In this document: positions 1 to 11,621 of the stretch, piece by piece
How positions within the stretch are numbered: the stretch's first letter is position 1
Layout of the letters: every line of letters begins with the position of its first letter
NCBI RefSeq assembly: GCF_001642805.2
Contig: NZ_CP016948.1
Location: 4,836,001 to 4,900,000 of the forward strand
Length of the DNA: 64,000 bases
Direction: 5' to 3'
Source of the DNA: Serratia surfactantfaciens
GTDB lineage: Bacteria > Pseudomonadota > Gammaproteobacteria > Enterobacterales > Enterobacteriaceae
Program-made: the position numbers and the translations under genes
Notes under the pieces: model-generated
What the model was told of the DNA's origin: nothing
Database searches by the model: none
Seen by the model: only the letters and a program-made list of their open reading frames with translations

Positions 1-1644
1 AGCACGCTCGACGACCTGGAGGCGATCGTCAGCCTCGGTTTTCGCGGCGAAGCGCTGGCCAGTATCAGCTCGGTTTCCCGTTTAACCCTGACGTCGCGCA
101 CCGCCGAGCAGAGCGAAGCGTGGCAAGCCTACGCCGAAGGGCGTGAGCAGGCGGTGACGGTCAAACCCGCCGCGCATCCGATCGGCAGCACGCTGGAAGT
201 GCTGGATCTGTTTTACAACACCCCGGCGCGTCGCAAGTTCATGCGCACCGAGAAAACCGAATTCGGCCATATCGATGAAGTGGTGCGGCGCATCGCGCTG
301 GCGCGTTTCGATGTGGCGATCAACCTCAGCCATAACGGCAAATTGATCCGCCAATACCGGGCGGCGAAGGAAGAAAGTCAACACGAGCGCCGTTTGGGCA
401 GCATCTGCGGCCCGGCGTTTTTGCAGCATGCGCTGAACATCGACTGGCAGCACGGCGATCTGAGCATCCGCGGCTGGGTGGCGGATCCGGCCGGCGCGCG
501 TCAGCTGGGTGAAATGCAGTATTGCTACGTCAACCGCCGCATGATGCGCGATCGGCTGATCAATCATGCCATTCGTCAGGCCTATCAGGATCAGTTGAAA
601 GACGATCAGCAGCCCGCTTACGTGCTGTACCTGGAGGTCGATCCGCACCAGGTGGATGTCAACGTTCACCCCGCCAAGCACGAGGTGCGTTTCCATCAGG
701 CGCGGCTGGTGCACGATTTTATTTATCAGGCGGTGACCACAGTGCTGCAGCAGGCCGGCCAAACGCCGCTGATGCCGCTGACGGAAACGCCTGACGAAGA
801 ACCAGCGCCGGTCTGGCAGCAGGAAAACCGCGTCGCCGCCGGCGGCAACCATTTTTCTCAGCCTGCGCCGCGCCGCGAAACGCCGCCGCAGGCCGGCGTC
901 GCCCGCGAGCGCGCACCGCAGCCGGGGTGGCAAACGGCGGGCGGTTACCAGAAACGCGAAGGCGAGCTGTACGGCAAACTGATCCAGCCCGCCGCAGAGC
1001 CGCCGGCCGACGCCGAGTCGGAAACCCCGAGCAAGCCACCGCTGTTCCCGCCGGTGAAAGCCGCAGCGGAAGTACCGCTGGCGGGCGGGCAGCATAGTTT
1101 TGGTCGGGTGCTGATGATTTATCCGCCATGCTATGCGTTGATTGAGCAGCGCCAACTGCCGGCACTGCTCAATCTGACGGTGGCCGAACGCTGGCTGCGT
1201 CAGGCGCAGCTCAACCCGTCGGCGGAGGGGCTGCGGCCGCAACCGCTGCTGATCCCGATCAAGCTGACGCTGAGTAAAAACGAAGCGGCGGCCATTGCGC
1301 GGCATCAGGCGCTGTTGGCGGCGATGGGGCTGGATCTGCAGACAGATCATGGCCGTGTGACGTTGCGCGCAGTGCCTTTACCATTACGCCAACAAAATTT
1401 ACAAAAACTGATACCCGAACTGTTAGGCTATCTGACCGAACATCAGGAGATATCGCCCGCGGTGCTGGCTACTTGGCTCGCTCGTCGCCTTGGCAGCGAA
1501 CATGAACAGTGGAACACCTCGCAAGCGATACAATTGCTGACCGACGTTGAACGACTTTGCCCGCAGCTGGTCAAATCGCCACCGAGCGGACTTTTACAAC
1601 CCGTTGATTTACAGGCCGCACTGGCGGCCCTCAAGCATGACTGA
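1..1644 (+). CDS. mutL: DNA mismatch repair protein MutL (5' end outside window)
   Basis: MutL is the GHKL ATPase that couples MutS mismatch recognition to MutH and UvrD. The frame is open from base 1, so the gene starts upstream; roughly 80 N-terminal residues carrying the first ATPase motifs are missing. The [10 protein letters not shown] motif of the ATPase lid sits at fragment residues 13-22. A proline- and alanine-rich linker (about 780-1080) leads to a C-terminal dimerisation domain. I see no DQHAxxExxxxE endonuclease motif, as expected for an enterobacterial MutL that works with MutH. The stop overlaps the start of miaA by 8 bases, indicating translational coupling in the mutL-miaA-hfq-hflXKC cluster. 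Confidence 0.97.
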   Translation, partial: STLDDLEAIVSLGFRGEALASISSVSRLTLTSRTAEQSEAWQAYAEGREQAVTVKPAAHPIGSTLEVLDLFYNTPARRKFMRTEKTEFGHIDEVVRRIALARFDVAINLSHNGKLIRQYRAAKEESQHERRLGSICGPAFLQHALNIDWQHGDLSIRGWVADPAGARQLGEMQYCYVNRRMMRDRLINHAIRQAYQDQLKDDQQPAYVLYLEVDPHQVDVNVHPAKHEVRFHQARLVHDFIYQAVTTVLQQAGQTPLMPLTETPDEEPAPVWQQENRVAAGGNHFSQPAPRRETPPQAGVARERAPQPGWQTAGGYQKREGELYGKLIQPAAEPPADAESETPSKPPLFPPVKAAAEVPLAGGQHSFGRVLMIYPPCYALIEQRQLPALLNLTVAERWLRQAQLNPSAEGLRPQPLLIPIKLTLSKNEAAAIARHQALLAAMGLDLQTDHGRVTLRAVPLPLRQQNLQKLIPELLGYLTEHQEISPAVLATWLARRLGSEHEQWNTSQAIQLLTDVERLCPQLVKSPPSGLLQPVDLQAALAALKHD

Positions 1645-2578
1645 AACTGAAATGACACCACGTCCCCCGGCTATTTTCATCATGGGGCCGACCGCCTCGG
1701 GCAAGACCGCGCTGGCGATCGCGCTGCGCGAACGCCTGCCGGTGGAGCTGATCAGCGTCGATTCCGCGCTGATTTATCGCGGCATGGATATCGGCACCGC
1801 CAAGCCGAACGCCGAAGAATTGGCGCAGGCGCCGCACCGGCTGATCGATATCCGCGATCCCGCCGAAGCTTATTCGGCGGCGGAGTTCCGCGCCGACGCG
1901 CTGAAAGAGATGGCCGACATCACCGCCGCCGGGCGCATTCCGCTGCTGGTGGGCGGTACCATGTTGTATTTCAAGGCGTTGCTGGAAGGATTGTCGCCGC
2001 TGCCGTCCGCCGATCCCGCAGTGCGCGAGCGCATCGAACGGCAAGCGGCGGAGCTGGGTTGGGAGGCGTTGCACCGGCAGTTGCAGGCGATCGATCCGGT
2101 CGCGGCATTGAGAATTCATCCGAATGATCCGCAGAGACTGTCCAGAGCACTGGAAGTTTTTTTTATTTCGGGTAAAACTTTAACGGAACTGACTCAAATT
2201 TCGGGTGAATCGTTACCGTATCAAGTTCACCAATTTGCGATAGCGCCGACCAGCCGTGAGTTGATCCATCAACGCATCGAGCTGCGGTACCATCAAATGT
2301 TGGCGGCGGGTTTTGAGACGGAAGCGCGTGCACTTTTCGCACGGGGTGATTTGCATACGGACTTGCCCTCCATTCGCTGTGTCGGTTACCGCCAGATGTG
2401 GTCATACTTGTCTGGTGAAATTAGTTACGATGAGATGGTTTATCGTGGTATTTGCGCAACACGTCAGTTGGCTAAACGCCAGATGACCTGGTTACGGGGT
2501 TGGGAGTCGGTCCATTGGTTGGACAGTGAAAAGCCGGGAGAGGCTTTGGACTCGGTGACACAGGTTGTTAGTGCATAG
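1637..2578 (+). CDS. miaA: tRNA dimethylallyltransferase MiaA
   Basis: This enzyme adds dimethylallyl to A37 of tRNAs that read UNN codons, the first step to ms2i6A. The P-loop GPTASGKT is at residues 17-24, followed by an ISVDS segment typical of the family. The chosen ATG at 1637 gives 313 residues, close to the 316 of E. coli; a longer frame beginning at 1547 lies inside mutL and is not needed. The gene overlaps the mutL stop by 8 bases and precedes hfq by 113 bases, the conserved enterobacterial arrangement. Confidence 0.97.
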   Translation: MTETEMTPRPPAIFIMGPTASGKTALAIALRERLPVELISVDSALIYRGMDIGTAKPNAEELAQAPHRLIDIRDPAEAYSAAEFRADALKEMADITAAGRIPLLVGGTMLYFKALLEGLSPLPSADPAVRERIERQAAELGWEALHRQLQAIDPVAALRIHPNDPQRLSRALEVFFISGKTLTELTQISGESLPYQVHQFAIAPTSRELIHQRIELRYHQMLAAGFETEARALFARGDLHTDLPSIRCVGYRQMWSYLSGEISYDEMVYRGICATRQLAKRQMTWLRGWESVHWLDSEKPGEALDSVTQVVSA

Positions 2579-2691
2579 GTTGGGTGATTGTGTACAATTG
2601 CTGAGTATTCAGCGCGCAAATTTTTACGTCGTTTATTTTAGAGCCGACAGGTTCTTAGTTACAAACAACAAGCAAATAAGGAAAAGATAGA

Positions 2692-3000
2692 ATGGCTAAG
2701 GGGCAATCTTTGCAAGATCCGTTCCTGAACGCATTGCGTCGTGAACGTGTTCCGGTTTCTATTTATTTGGTGAATGGTATTAAGCTGCAAGGCCAGATTG
2801 AGTCTTTTGACCAGTTTGTCATCCTGTTGAAGAACACGGTTAGCCAGATGGTGTACAAGCACGCTATCTCTACCGTTGTCCCGTCACGTCCGGTTTCGCA
2901 TCACAGCAACAACCCGAGCGGCGGTTCAAGCAACTATCACCATGGCAACAATCCGTCTGCGCAGCAACAGTCGCAGCAGGAAAGCGATGACGCTGAATAA
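2692..3000 (+). CDS. hfq: RNA chaperone Hfq
   Basis: Hfq is the hexameric Sm-like chaperone that pairs small RNAs with mRNAs. The first 65 residues are the Sm core with the Sm2 signature YKHAIS (Y55, K56, H57) and Q8 of the proximal face. The remainder is a disordered tail rich in His, Asn, Ser and Gln. The length of 102 matches E. coli. A GGAAAAG Shine-Dalgarno precedes the ATG. The 113-base gap after miaA holds a TACAAT hexamer near 2593 that could belong to an hfq-proximal promoter, but no good -35 is at the right distance. Confidence 0.98.
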   Translation: MAKGQSLQDPFLNALRRERVPVSIYLVNGIKLQGQIESFDQFVILLKNTVSQMVYKHAISTVVPSRPVSHHSNNPSGGSSNYHHGNNPSAQQQSQQESDDAE

Positions 3001-3098
3001 AGCGCGTTGCAAGTCAACCATGACGGGGAGCATAAGCAGCCGCGCGCTGTTTATGTCCCCCAAACTCACGGTGAGTGTCCGTTTGAGAGGTTGCACGC

Positions 3099-4379
3099 TT
3101 GTTTGACCGTTATGAAGCCGGTGAGCAGGCCGTACTGGTTCATATCTATTTCTCGCAAGACAAAGATACGGAAGACCTCAACGAGTTCGAATCGTTGGTT
3201 TCCTCAGCCGGTGTCGAAGCTTTGCAAGTGGTGACTGGTAGCCGCAAAGCCCCGCATCCGAAGTACTTTGTCGGCGAAGGAAAGGCCGAAGAAATTGCAG
3301 ATGCGGTGAAAGCCAGCGGCGCGTCTGTTGTCCTGTTTGATCATTCCCTTTCCCCGGCGCAGGAAAGAAACCTTGAGCGCCTGTGCGAATGCCGGGTGAT
3401 CGACCGCACCGGGTTGATTTTAGACATCTTTGCCCAGCGTGCCCGCACCCATGAAGGTAAGCTGCAGGTGGAGCTGGCGCAGTTGCGTCACATCGCCACG
3501 CGTCTGGTGCGCGGCTGGACGCACCTGGAGCGGCAAAAAGGGGGGATTGGCCTGCGCGGGCCGGGGGAAACCCAGCTTGAGACCGACCGTCGCCTGTTGC
3601 GCGATCGCATCAGCTTGATTCTGCGCCGCCTGGAGCGGGTAGAGAAGCAGCGTGAACAAGGCCGACGCGCGCGGACCCGCGCCGATGTGCCGACCGTATC
3701 GCTGGTGGGCTACACCAACGCCGGCAAATCCACCCTGTTTAACCGAATAACGTCTGCCGAGGTGTATGCGGCGGACCAGCTATTTGCCACCCTGGATCCT
3801 ACGTTGCGGCGCATTGATGTGCCGGACGTGGGAGATACCGTGTTGGCGGATACCGTAGGCTTTATCCGGCACCTGCCGCACGATCTGGTGGCCGCCTTCA
3901 AGGCGACGCTGCAGGAGACGCGCCAGGCATCGCTGCTGCTGCACGTCATCGACGCGGCGGATCCGCGCGTCGATGAGAACATCGAAGCGGTGAACACCGT
4001 GCTGGCGGAGATCGACTCGGATGAAATCCCTACACTGTTAGTGATGAACAAAATAGATATGCTGGACGATTTTGTGCCGCGTATCGACCGCAACGACGAA
4101 AACCTGCCGATCCGGGTGTGGCTGTCCGCCGCCAGCGGAGAGGGTATTCCGTTGCTGTATCAGGCGTTGACGGAGCGCTTATCGGGGGAGATCGCGCATT
4201 ACGAATTGCGCTTACCGCCACGGGCAGGCCGTCTTCGCAGCCGTTTTTACCAGCTTCAGGCGATTGAAAAAGAGTGGAACGAGGAGGACGGCAGCATTGG
4301 CGTGGTGGTGCGAATGCCGATCGTCGAATGGCGTCGTCTCTGCAAGCAAGAACAGGACCTGATTGACTTTATCGTATGA
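3099..4379 (+). CDS. hflX: Ribosome-splitting GTPase HflX
   Basis: HflX is a GTPase that rescues and splits stalled ribosomes, notably in heat stress. Translation starts at TTG ([18 protein letters not shown]), as in E. coli, giving the same length of 426. An N-terminal glycine-rich nucleotide-binding domain (residues about 1-160) precedes the G domain: G1 GYTNAGKS at about 204-211, G3 DTVGF, and G4 NKID. It lies between hfq and hflK in the conserved cluster and is probably co-transcribed with both. Confidence 0.96.
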   Translation: MFDRYEAGEQAVLVHIYFSQDKDTEDLNEFESLVSSAGVEALQVVTGSRKAPHPKYFVGEGKAEEIADAVKASGASVVLFDHSLSPAQERNLERLCECRVIDRTGLILDIFAQRARTHEGKLQVELAQLRHIATRLVRGWTHLERQKGGIGLRGPGETQLETDRRLLRDRISLILRRLERVEKQREQGRRARTRADVPTVSLVGYTNAGKSTLFNRITSAEVYAADQLFATLDPTLRRIDVPDVGDTVLADTVGFIRHLPHDLVAAFKATLQETRQASLLLHVIDAADPRVDENIEAVNTVLAEIDSDEIPTLLVMNKIDMLDDFVPRIDRNDENLPIRVWLSAASGEGIPLLYQALTERLSGEIAHYELRLPPRAGRLRSRFYQLQAIEKEWNEEDGSIGVVVRMPIVEWRRLCKQEQDLIDFIV

Positions 4380-4447
4380 TCATATCCTGTTACATTTATG
4401 CTTCGCGAAAGCCTGAAGTACCCAATCACAGAATATGGAGCTAAAAC

Positions 4448-5698
4448 ATGGCGTGGAATCAGCCCGGTAATAACGGACAGGACCGCGACCCGTGGGGGAG
4501 CAGCAATAACAATGGCGGCAACTCTGGCGGTAACAACAAAGGCGGTCGTGATCAAGGGCCACCTGATTTGGACGATATCTTCCGCAAACTGAGCAAGAAA
4601 TTGAGCGGTTTCGGCGGGGGCAAAGGCTCCAACAGCAATAGCGGCGGCACCGGCACCTCTGGTCCGGGCTTCAGCGGCCGCATTATCGGTATCGCGGCGG
4701 TCGCCGTGGTGGTGATCTGGGCCGCCAGCGGCTTCTACACCATCAAGGAAGCCGAGCGCGGCGTCGTGACGCGTTTCGGCAAGTTCAGCCACCTGGTGCA
4801 GCCGGGCCTGAACTGGAAACCGACCTTCATCGACGACGTGCGTCCGGTGAACGTGGAATCCGTGCGCGAGCTGGCGGCGTCCGGCGTGATGCTGACCTCC
4901 GATGAAAACGTGGTGCGCGTGGAAATGAACGTGCAGTACCGCGTGACCAACCCGGAAGCGTACCTGTTCAGCGTCGTCAATGCCGACGACAGCCTGAGCC
5001 AGGCGACCGACAGCGCCCTGCGCGGCGTGATCGGTAAATACTCGATGGACCGCATCCTGACCGAAGGCCGTACCGTGGTGCGTAACGACACGCAGCGCAT
5101 GCTGGAAGAGACCATTCGTCCTTACAACATGGGCATCACGCTGCTGGACGTCAACTTCCAGGCGGCGCGTCCGCCGGAAGAGGTGAAGGCGTCGTTCGAC
5201 GATGCGATCGCCGCGCGTGAGAACGAGCAGCAATACATCCGTGAAGCGGAAGCTTACGCCAACGAAGTTCAGCCGCGTGCGAACGGCCAGGCGCAGCGTC
5301 TGCTGGAAGACTCCAAGGCTTATAAAGACCGCACCATCCTGGAAGCTCAGGGTGAGGTGGCGCGCTTTGCCAAACTGTTGCCGGAATACAAGTCCGCTCC
5401 GCAGATCACCCGCGAGCGTCTGTATATCGAAACCATGGAAAAAGTGCTGGGCCATACCCGTAAGGTGTTGGTGAGCGACAAAGGCAACAACCTGATGGTG
5501 CTGCCGTTGGATCAGATGCTGCGCGGCCAAGGCGCGGCACCGGAGAGCGGCAACAAGGATACCAGCCTGATTCGCCTCAATCCGAATCCTGCGCCGGCTG
5601 CCAACAGCAGCGCTCCGCGCACCAGCGGCGGTTCGATTATGGATCAGCGCCGGGCGAATGCGCAGCGTGACGACACCACTCGCGTAGGGAGAGAGTAA
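4448..5698 (+). CDS. hflK: FtsH modulator HflK (SPFH family)
   Basis: HflK forms, with HflC, the membrane-anchored SPFH assembly that encloses the FtsH protease and tunes substrate access. Residues 1-75 are a Gly/Asn-rich cytoplasmic segment, then comes one membrane helix at about residues 77-97 (IIGIAAVAVVVIWAASGFY), and then the periplasmic SPFH/band 7 domain and a long helical region. The C-terminus is Ser/Pro/Asn-rich and poorly conserved. The spacing to hflC is 3 bases, so the two are translated together. Its partner protease gene ftsH is also in this window at 52504. Confidence 0.96.
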   Translation: MAWNQPGNNGQDRDPWGSSNNNGGNSGGNNKGGRDQGPPDLDDIFRKLSKKLSGFGGGKGSNSNSGGTGTSGPGFSGRIIGIAAVAVVVIWAASGFYTIKEAERGVVTRFGKFSHLVQPGLNWKPTFIDDVRPVNVESVRELAASGVMLTSDENVVRVEMNVQYRVTNPEAYLFSVVNADDSLSQATDSALRGVIGKYSMDRILTEGRTVVRNDTQRMLEETIRPYNMGITLLDVNFQAARPPEEVKASFDDAIAARENEQQYIREAEAYANEVQPRANGQAQRLLEDSKAYKDRTILEAQGEVARFAKLLPEYKSAPQITRERLYIETMEKVLGHTRKVLVSDKGNNLMVLPLDQMLRGQGAAPESGNKDTSLIRLNPNPAPAANSSAPRTSGGSIMDQRRANAQRDDTTRVGRE

Positions 5699-5701
5699 TC
5701 A

Positions 5702-6706
5702 ATGCGTAAGTCTTTTGTAGTTATTGTCCTCGCGGTGCTGGTGGTGCTGTACGCTTCGCTGTTCGTGGTGCAGGAAGGTCAGCGCGGCATCGTGCTGCGC
5801 TTCGGCAAGGTTCTGCGCGACGGCGAAAACAAGCCGCTGGTGTATGCGCCGGGTCTGCACCTCAAGATCCCGTTCATTGAAACCGTGAAGAACCTGGATG
5901 CGCGTATCCAGACCATGGACAACCAGGCCGATCGCTTCGTGACCAGCGAGAAGAAAGACCTGATCGTCGACTCCTATCTGAAGTGGCGCATCAGCGATTT
6001 CAGCCGTTACTATCTGGCGACCGGCGGCGGCGACGTCTCCCAGGCTGAAGTGCTGCTGAAACGTAAGTTCAGCGACCGTCTGCGTTCCGAAATCGGCCGC
6101 CTGGACGTGAAAGACATCGTGACCGACTCGCGCGGCAAGCTGATGTCCGACGTGCGTGACGCGCTGAACACCGGCACCGTGGGCGACGGCGAGGAAGTGG
6201 CGACCACCGAAGCCGATGACGCTATCGCCTCTGCGGCGGCGCGCGTTGAGCGGGAAACCACCGGCAAACAGCCGCAGGTGAACCCGAACAGCATGGCGGC
6301 GCTGGGCATCGAAGTGATCGACGTGCGTATCAAGCAGATCAACCTGCCGGCCGAAGTGTCCGACGCCATCTACCAGCGTATGCGCGCCGAGCGTGAAGCG
6401 GTAGCCCGTCGTCTGCGCTCGCAAGGCCAGGAAGAAGCCGAGAAGCTGCGCGCCAGCGCGGACTACGAAGTGACCCGTACCCTGGCGGAAGCCGAGCGTC
6501 AGGCGCGTATCACCCGCGGTGAAGGCGATGCCGAAGCGGCCAAACTGTTCGCCAATGCGTTCAGCCAGGATCCGGACTTCTATGCCTTTATCCGCAGCCT
6601 GCGCGCCTATGAAGCCAGCTTCAAGGACAACCAGGATGTGCTGGTACTGAGCCCGGACAGCGATTTCTTCCGCTACATGAAGTCGCCTGATACCCTGCGC
6701 AAATAA
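5702..6706 (+). CDS. hflC: FtsH modulator HflC (SPFH family)
   Basis: HflC is the partner of HflK in the SPFH cage around FtsH in the inner membrane. One N-terminal membrane anchor (residues about 4-22) is followed by the band 7 domain and an Ala/Glu/Arg-rich helical stretch that ends near residue 270. The length of 334 equals that of E. coli within a residue or two. It ends the hfq-hflX-hflK-hflC series: a strong hairpin with a T-rich tail begins 21 bases after the stop. Confidence 0.96.
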   Translation: MRKSFVVIVLAVLVVLYASLFVVQEGQRGIVLRFGKVLRDGENKPLVYAPGLHLKIPFIETVKNLDARIQTMDNQADRFVTSEKKDLIVDSYLKWRISDFSRYYLATGGGDVSQAEVLLKRKFSDRLRSEIGRLDVKDIVTDSRGKLMSDVRDALNTGTVGDGEEVATTEADDAIASAAARVERETTGKQPQVNPNSMAALGIEVIDVRIKQINLPAEVSDAIYQRMRAEREAVARRLRSQGQEEAEKLRASADYEVTRTLAEAERQARITRGEGDAEAAKLFANAFSQDPDFYAFIRSLRAYEASFKDNQDVLVLSPDSDFFRYMKSPDTLRK

Positions 6707-6727
6707 GCGCGGCAGGCAATCTGATCG

Positions 6728-6760
6728 AGGGCCCGTTTACGCGGGCCCTTTCTCGTTTTT
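6728..6760 (+). terminator. Terminator after hflC
   Basis: The arms AGGGCCCG (6728-6735) and CGGGCCCT (6742-6749) pair over a 6-base loop and are followed by TTCTCGTTTTT. It probably ends the hflXKC transcript just before yjeT. Confidence 0.8.
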
Positions 6761-6769
6761 GGGGGATGC

Positions 6770-6970
6770 ATGAACTCAACGATTTGGCTGGCGCTTGGGC
6801 TGGTTCTGGTACTGGAAGGATTGGGGCCGATGCTGTTTCCGCAGGCCTGGCGCAAAATGATTGTGGCGATGTCGCAGCTGCCGGACGCGACGCTGCGGCG
6901 ATTTGGCGGTGGAATAGTGGTTGCGGGCTGCGTGATCTACTACATGTTGAGCGGCCGCACGGGTCTTTAA
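6770..6970 (+). CDS. yjeT: Small inner-membrane protein YjeT (DUF2065)
   Basis: This is a 66-residue protein with two hydrophobic helices (residues about 3-22 and 45-62) and a short basic loop between them (QAWRKMIVAMSQLP). It matches the DUF2065 family found between hflC and purA in enterobacteria; no function is established. The ATG has a GGGGG Shine-Dalgarno close by. It lies after the hflC terminator, so it may be expressed by read-through or from its own weak promoter. Confidence 0.85.
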   Translation: MNSTIWLALGLVLVLEGLGPMLFPQAWRKMIVAMSQLPDATLRRFGGGIVVAGCVIYYMLSGRTGL

Positions 6971-6987
6971 AGTCTAGCCCAAAATTT

Positions 6988-7003
6988 ATGCAATCGTATG
7001 CTA
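6988..7003. promoter_or_regulatory. Candidate PurR operator upstream of purA
   Basis: The 16 bases ATGCAATCGTATGCTA resemble the PurR consensus ACGCAAACGTTTGCGT, keeping the GCAA, CGT and TGC blocks. The site lies just upstream of the predicted -35 of purA, a gene known to be under PurR control in E. coli. Confidence 0.5.
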
Positions 7004-7009
7004 AAAGTG

Positions 7010-7038
7010 CTGAAAATCGAAAATTACGGTGGTAGAAT
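7010..7038 (+). promoter_or_regulatory. Predicted sigma-70 promoter of purA
   Basis: A CTGAAA -35 (7010-7015) and TAGAAT -10 (7033-7038) are separated by exactly 17 bases, 31 bases before the purA start. Confidence 0.6.
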
Positions 7039-7065
7039 CCATTTTTAAGCAATCGGTGATTTTGA

Positions 7066-8367
<1,302 letters not shown>

Positions 8368-8384
8368 TCAGGCTTTGCGGCACT

Positions 8385-8416
8385 AAACAAACCGGGCGCG
8401 TCCCGGTTTGTTTTTA
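8385..8416 (+). terminator. Terminator after purA
   Basis: Arms AAACAAACCGGG (8385-8396) and CCCGGTTTGTTT (8402-8413) form a 12-bp stem that ends in a T tract. Confidence 0.9.
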
Positions 8417-8485
8417 TCCTGACTCCCTCCGATTGCGGTTTCACGTCAAAAAATCCTTTCATAAACCCGCCTTAGGGTGCGGGAT

Positions 8486-8503
8486 TCGCTAAATAATTAG
8501 CGA
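8486..8503. promoter_or_regulatory. 18-bp dyad upstream of nsrR, operator-like
   Basis: TCGCTAA and TTAGCGA form a perfect 7-bp dyad around ATAA, about 100 bases before nsrR. It lies within the 233-base purA-nsrR gap, beside a second inverted repeat (CCCGC...GCGGG at about 8466-8483). It does not match the NsrR consensus, and no regulator is identified. Confidence 0.4.
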
Positions 8504-8600
8504 CGAACTCTCCGGCTGGTTTATTATCCAATGAGTAATCTTTTGAATAGCGCCGAAAAGCGGCGTATCAGACGGGTAAAGTGATACCCAGAGGTAAGAT

Positions 8601-9026
8601 GTGCAGTTAACAAGTTTTACTGATTATGGCCTGCGGGCGTTGATCTACATGGCCTCGTTGCCGCAGGACAAGATGACCAGCATCTCGGAAGTGACCGAGG
8701 TTTACGGCGTGTCTCGCAACCATATGGTGAAGATCATCAATCAGTTGAGCCGGGTGGGTTTTGTCACGGCGGTGCGCGGCAAGCATGGCGGTATCCGTTT
8801 GGGCAAACCGGCCGAGAGCATTCGCCTCGGCGACGTAGTGCGGGCGCTGGAGCCGCTTGCGCTGGTTAACTGCAGCAGCGAGTTTTGCCACATCACCCCT
8901 GCCTGCCGACTGAAGCAGGTGCTCCAGCAGGGCGTACAGAATTTCCTTGAAGAGCTGGATAAGCATACGTTGGCCGACATGGTCGAAGACAATCCGCCGC
9001 TCTACAAGCTATTGCTTGTCGAATAA
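8601..9026 (+). CDS. nsrR: Nitric-oxide-sensing repressor NsrR (Rrf2 family)
   Basis: NsrR represses genes for nitric oxide detoxification and loses DNA binding when its [2Fe-2S] cluster is nitrosylated. The protein has an N-terminal winged helix (residues 1-60, [18 protein letters not shown] start) and the three-cysteine cluster motif C-x4-C-x5-C ([12 protein letters not shown]) near residues 91-102. The start is GTG with a GAGG-type Shine-Dalgarno. The order nsrR-rnr-rlmB is the enterobacterial operon. A matching NsrR operator lies upstream of ytfE at 21682. Confidence 0.95.
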   Translation: MQLTSFTDYGLRALIYMASLPQDKMTSISEVTEVYGVSRNHMVKIINQLSRVGFVTAVRGKHGGIRLGKPAESIRLGDVVRALEPLALVNCSSEFCHITPACRLKQVLQQGVQNFLEELDKHTLADMVEDNPPLYKLLLVE

Positions 9027-9085
9027 AACGACGTTGAGAAGACAAGGCTCAACGTCATCCTGCTGATGACAACGGAGGAACCGCA

Positions 9086-11560
9086 ATGTCACAAGATCCA
9101 TTCCTGGAACGAGAAGCAGAAAAATACGAATCCCCCATCCCCAGCCGTGAATATATCCTGGCCCATTTGGCGAAACGAGAAACGCCGGCCAGCCGCGAAG
9201 AACTGGGCAACGAACTGGGCCTCAGCGGCGAAGAGCAGCTGGAAGCGCTGCGCCGCCGCCTGCGCGCCATGGAGCGCGATGGCCAGTTAGTGTTTACCCG
9301 CCGCCAGTGCTACGCGCTGCCGGAACGTTTGGATCTGCTGCGCGGCACGGTGATCGGCCACCGCGACGGATACGGCTTCCTGCGCGTTGAGGGCAGCAAA
9401 GACGATCTGTACCTGTCCGCCGAACAGATGAAAATGGCGATCCACGGCGACGTGGTGCTGGCGCAGGCGCTGGGCGCAGACCGTAAAGGGCGTCGCGAGG
9501 CGCGCATCGTGCGCGTGCTGGTGCCGAAAAACAGTCAGATCGTCGGCCGTTTCTTCATGGACGCCGGTACCGGCTTTGTGGTGCCGGACGACAGCCGTCT
9601 GAGCTTTGATATTCTGATCCCGGCGGACAACGTCAGCGGCGCGCGCATGGGCTTTATGGTGGTGGTGGAGCTGACTCAGCGTCCGACCCGCCGCACCAAG
9701 GCGGTCGGCAAGATCGTCGAGATCCTCGGCGACAAAATGGGCACCAGCATGGCGGTGGACATCGCGCTGCGCACCCATGAGATCCCGCATACCTGGCCGC
9801 CGCAGGTGGAAAAACAGGTGGCCGATCTCAGCGAGCAGGTGCCGGAAGCGGCCAAGAAGGGCCGCGTCGATCTGCGCAAGCTGCCGTTGGTCACCATCGA
9901 CGGTGAAGACGCGCGCGACTTCGATGATGCTGTGTACTGCGAGAAGAAACGCGGCGGCGGCTGGCGCCTGTGGGTGGCGATCGCCGACGTCAGCTACTAC
10001 GTGCGTCCGCGCACCGCGCTGGACGATGAAGCGCGTAGCCGCGGCAACTCGGTCTATTTCCCGTCGCAGGTGATCCCGATGCTGCCGGAAGTGCTGTCCA
10101 ACGGGCTGTGCTCCCTGAACCCGCAGGTCGATCGCCTGTGCATGGTGTGCGAGATGACCATCTCCGCCCAGGGGCGCCTGTCGACGGCCAAGTTCTACGA
10201 GGCGGTAATGAGCTCTCACGCCCGCCTGACCTACAACAAGGTGTGGCACATTCTGCAGGGCGATCAGGAGCTGCGCGAGCATTACCACCCGCTGGTCAAG
10301 CACCTGGAAGAGCTGCACGCCATGTACAAGGTGCTGGATAAGGCGCGCGCCGAGCGCGGCGGCATCGCGTTCGAAACCGAAGAAGCCAAATTCATCTTCA
10401 ATGCCGAGCGTCGCATCGAGCGCGTAGAGCCGACGGTGCGCAACGACGCCCACAAGCTGATCGAAGAGTGCATGATCATGGCCAACGTGGCGGCCGCGCG
10501 CTTCGTCGAGAAACGCAACGAGCCGGCGCTGTACCGCGTGCACGATCGTCCGAGCGACGACCACATCTCCGCGCTGCGCAGCGTGCTGAGCGAGCTGGGG
10601 CTGACGCTGGGCGGCGGTAATAAGCCGCAGCCGAAGGACTATGCGGTGCTGATGGATGAAGTGTCCGAGCGCCCTGACCACGAAATGCTGCAAACCATGT
10701 TGCTGCGCTCGATGAAGCAGGCGATTTACGATCCGGAAAACCGCGGCCACTTCGGCCTGGCGCTGGCCTCTTACGGCCACTTCACCTCGCCGATCCGCCG
10801 TTATCCGGATCTGGCGCTGCACCGCGCGATCAAATATCAGCTGGCCAAGGAACACAGCGAGCCGAAAGAGCGCTGGACGCCGACCGGCGGCTGGCACAGC
10901 GAATTCGAAGAGATGCTGCAGCTGGGCGAACACTGTTCGATGACCGAGCGCCGCGCGGACGAAGCGACGCGCAACGTCGCCGACTGGCTGAAGTGCGACT
11001 TCATGCAGGATCACGTCGGTGAAGTGTTCAGCGGCATCATCTCCAGCGTGACCGGTTTCGGCTTCTTCGTGCGCCTGAACGATCTGTTTATCGACGGGCT
11101 GGTGCACGTATCAACGCTGGATAATGATTACTATCGCTACGATAATATCGGCCAGCGCCTGATCGGCGAGTCTTCCGGCACGGTCTATCGCCTGGGGGAT
11201 ACGGTGGAGATCCGCGTGGACGCGGTGCATATGGACGAGCGCAAGATCGACTTCGCGCTGGTGTCCAGCACCCGCAAAGCGCGCGGTGAAGGCAAAACCG
11301 AGCGCGATCGCGCCAAGAAAGGCGGCCAGCGTACGCTGCGCGACAACGGTAGCGCAGGGCGCGGCAAGCGCCGCGGCGGCAAACCGCCGGCCAACTTCGA
11401 GCCGGACAGCGCCTTCCGCAAGCAGGATGACGCAAAGCCTGCGGACAACGTGAAGAAGGCGAAAAAGAAAGCCAAGAAAGCGTCCGACAAAACGCGGAAA
11501 ATCGCGGCGGCGACCAAAGCCAAACGCGCAGCCAAGAAGAAAGGTGCCGAGCAGGCCTAA
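9086..11560 (+). CDS. rnr: Exoribonuclease R
   Basis: RNase R is a processive 3'-5' exonuclease that degrades structured RNA and takes part in trans-translation and rRNA quality control. Domains in order: an N-terminal winged HTH (to about residue 80), two cold-shock domains, the RNB catalytic domain, an S1 domain (about 640-725) and a lysine-rich tail. The catalytic acidic cluster [11 protein letters not shown] places D272, D278, D280 and D281 where E. coli has them. At 824 residues it is slightly longer than the E. coli enzyme, the extra length being in the basic tail. It sits in the nsrR-rnr-rlmB operon. Confidence 0.97.
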   Translation: MSQDPFLEREAEKYESPIPSREYILAHLAKRETPASREELGNELGLSGEEQLEALRRRLRAMERDGQLVFTRRQCYALPERLDLLRGTVIGHRDGYGFLRVEGSKDDLYLSAEQMKMAIHGDVVLAQALGADRKGRREARIVRVLVPKNSQIVGRFFMDAGTGFVVPDDSRLSFDILIPADNVSGARMGFMVVVELTQRPTRRTKAVGKIVEILGDKMGTSMAVDIALRTHEIPHTWPPQVEKQVADLSEQVPEAAKKGRVDLRKLPLVTIDGEDARDFDDAVYCEKKRGGGWRLWVAIADVSYYVRPRTALDDEARSRGNSVYFPSQVIPMLPEVLSNGLCSLNPQVDRLCMVCEMTISAQGRLSTAKFYEAVMSSHARLTYNKVWHILQGDQELREHYHPLVKHLEELHAMYKVLDKARAERGGIAFETEEAKFIFNAERRIERVEPTVRNDAHKLIEECMIMANVAAARFVEKRNEPALYRVHDRPSDDHISALRSVLSELGLTLGGGNKPQPKDYAVLMDEVSERPDHEMLQTMLLRSMKQAIYDPENRGHFGLALASYGHFTSPIRRYPDLALHRAIKYQLAKEHSEPKERWTPTGGWHSEFEEMLQLGEHCSMTERRADEATRNVADWLKCDFMQDHVGEVFSGIISSVTGFGFFVRLNDLFIDGLVHVSTLDNDYYRYDNIGQRLIGESSGTVYRLGDTVEIRVDAVHMDERKIDFALVSSTRKARGEGKTERDRAKKGGQRTLRDNGSAGRGKRRGGKPPANFEPDSAFRKQDDAKPADNVKKAKKKAKKASDKTRKIAAATKAKRAAKKKGAEQA

Positions 11561-11621
11561 CCTGCCGCACATCGTTATCATCGGCCGGTTATCGCCGGCC
11601 GCACGAATTTAAAAGAGCATC

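Noticed and set aside
9287..11107. Minus-strand open frame of about 600 codons opposite rnr
   Set aside because: Composition typical of an antisense shadow; rnr domains and catalytic residues are intact on the plus strand.
11581..11605. GC-rich inverted repeat between rnr and rlmB as a terminator
   Set aside because: No T tract follows and the genes form a known operon.
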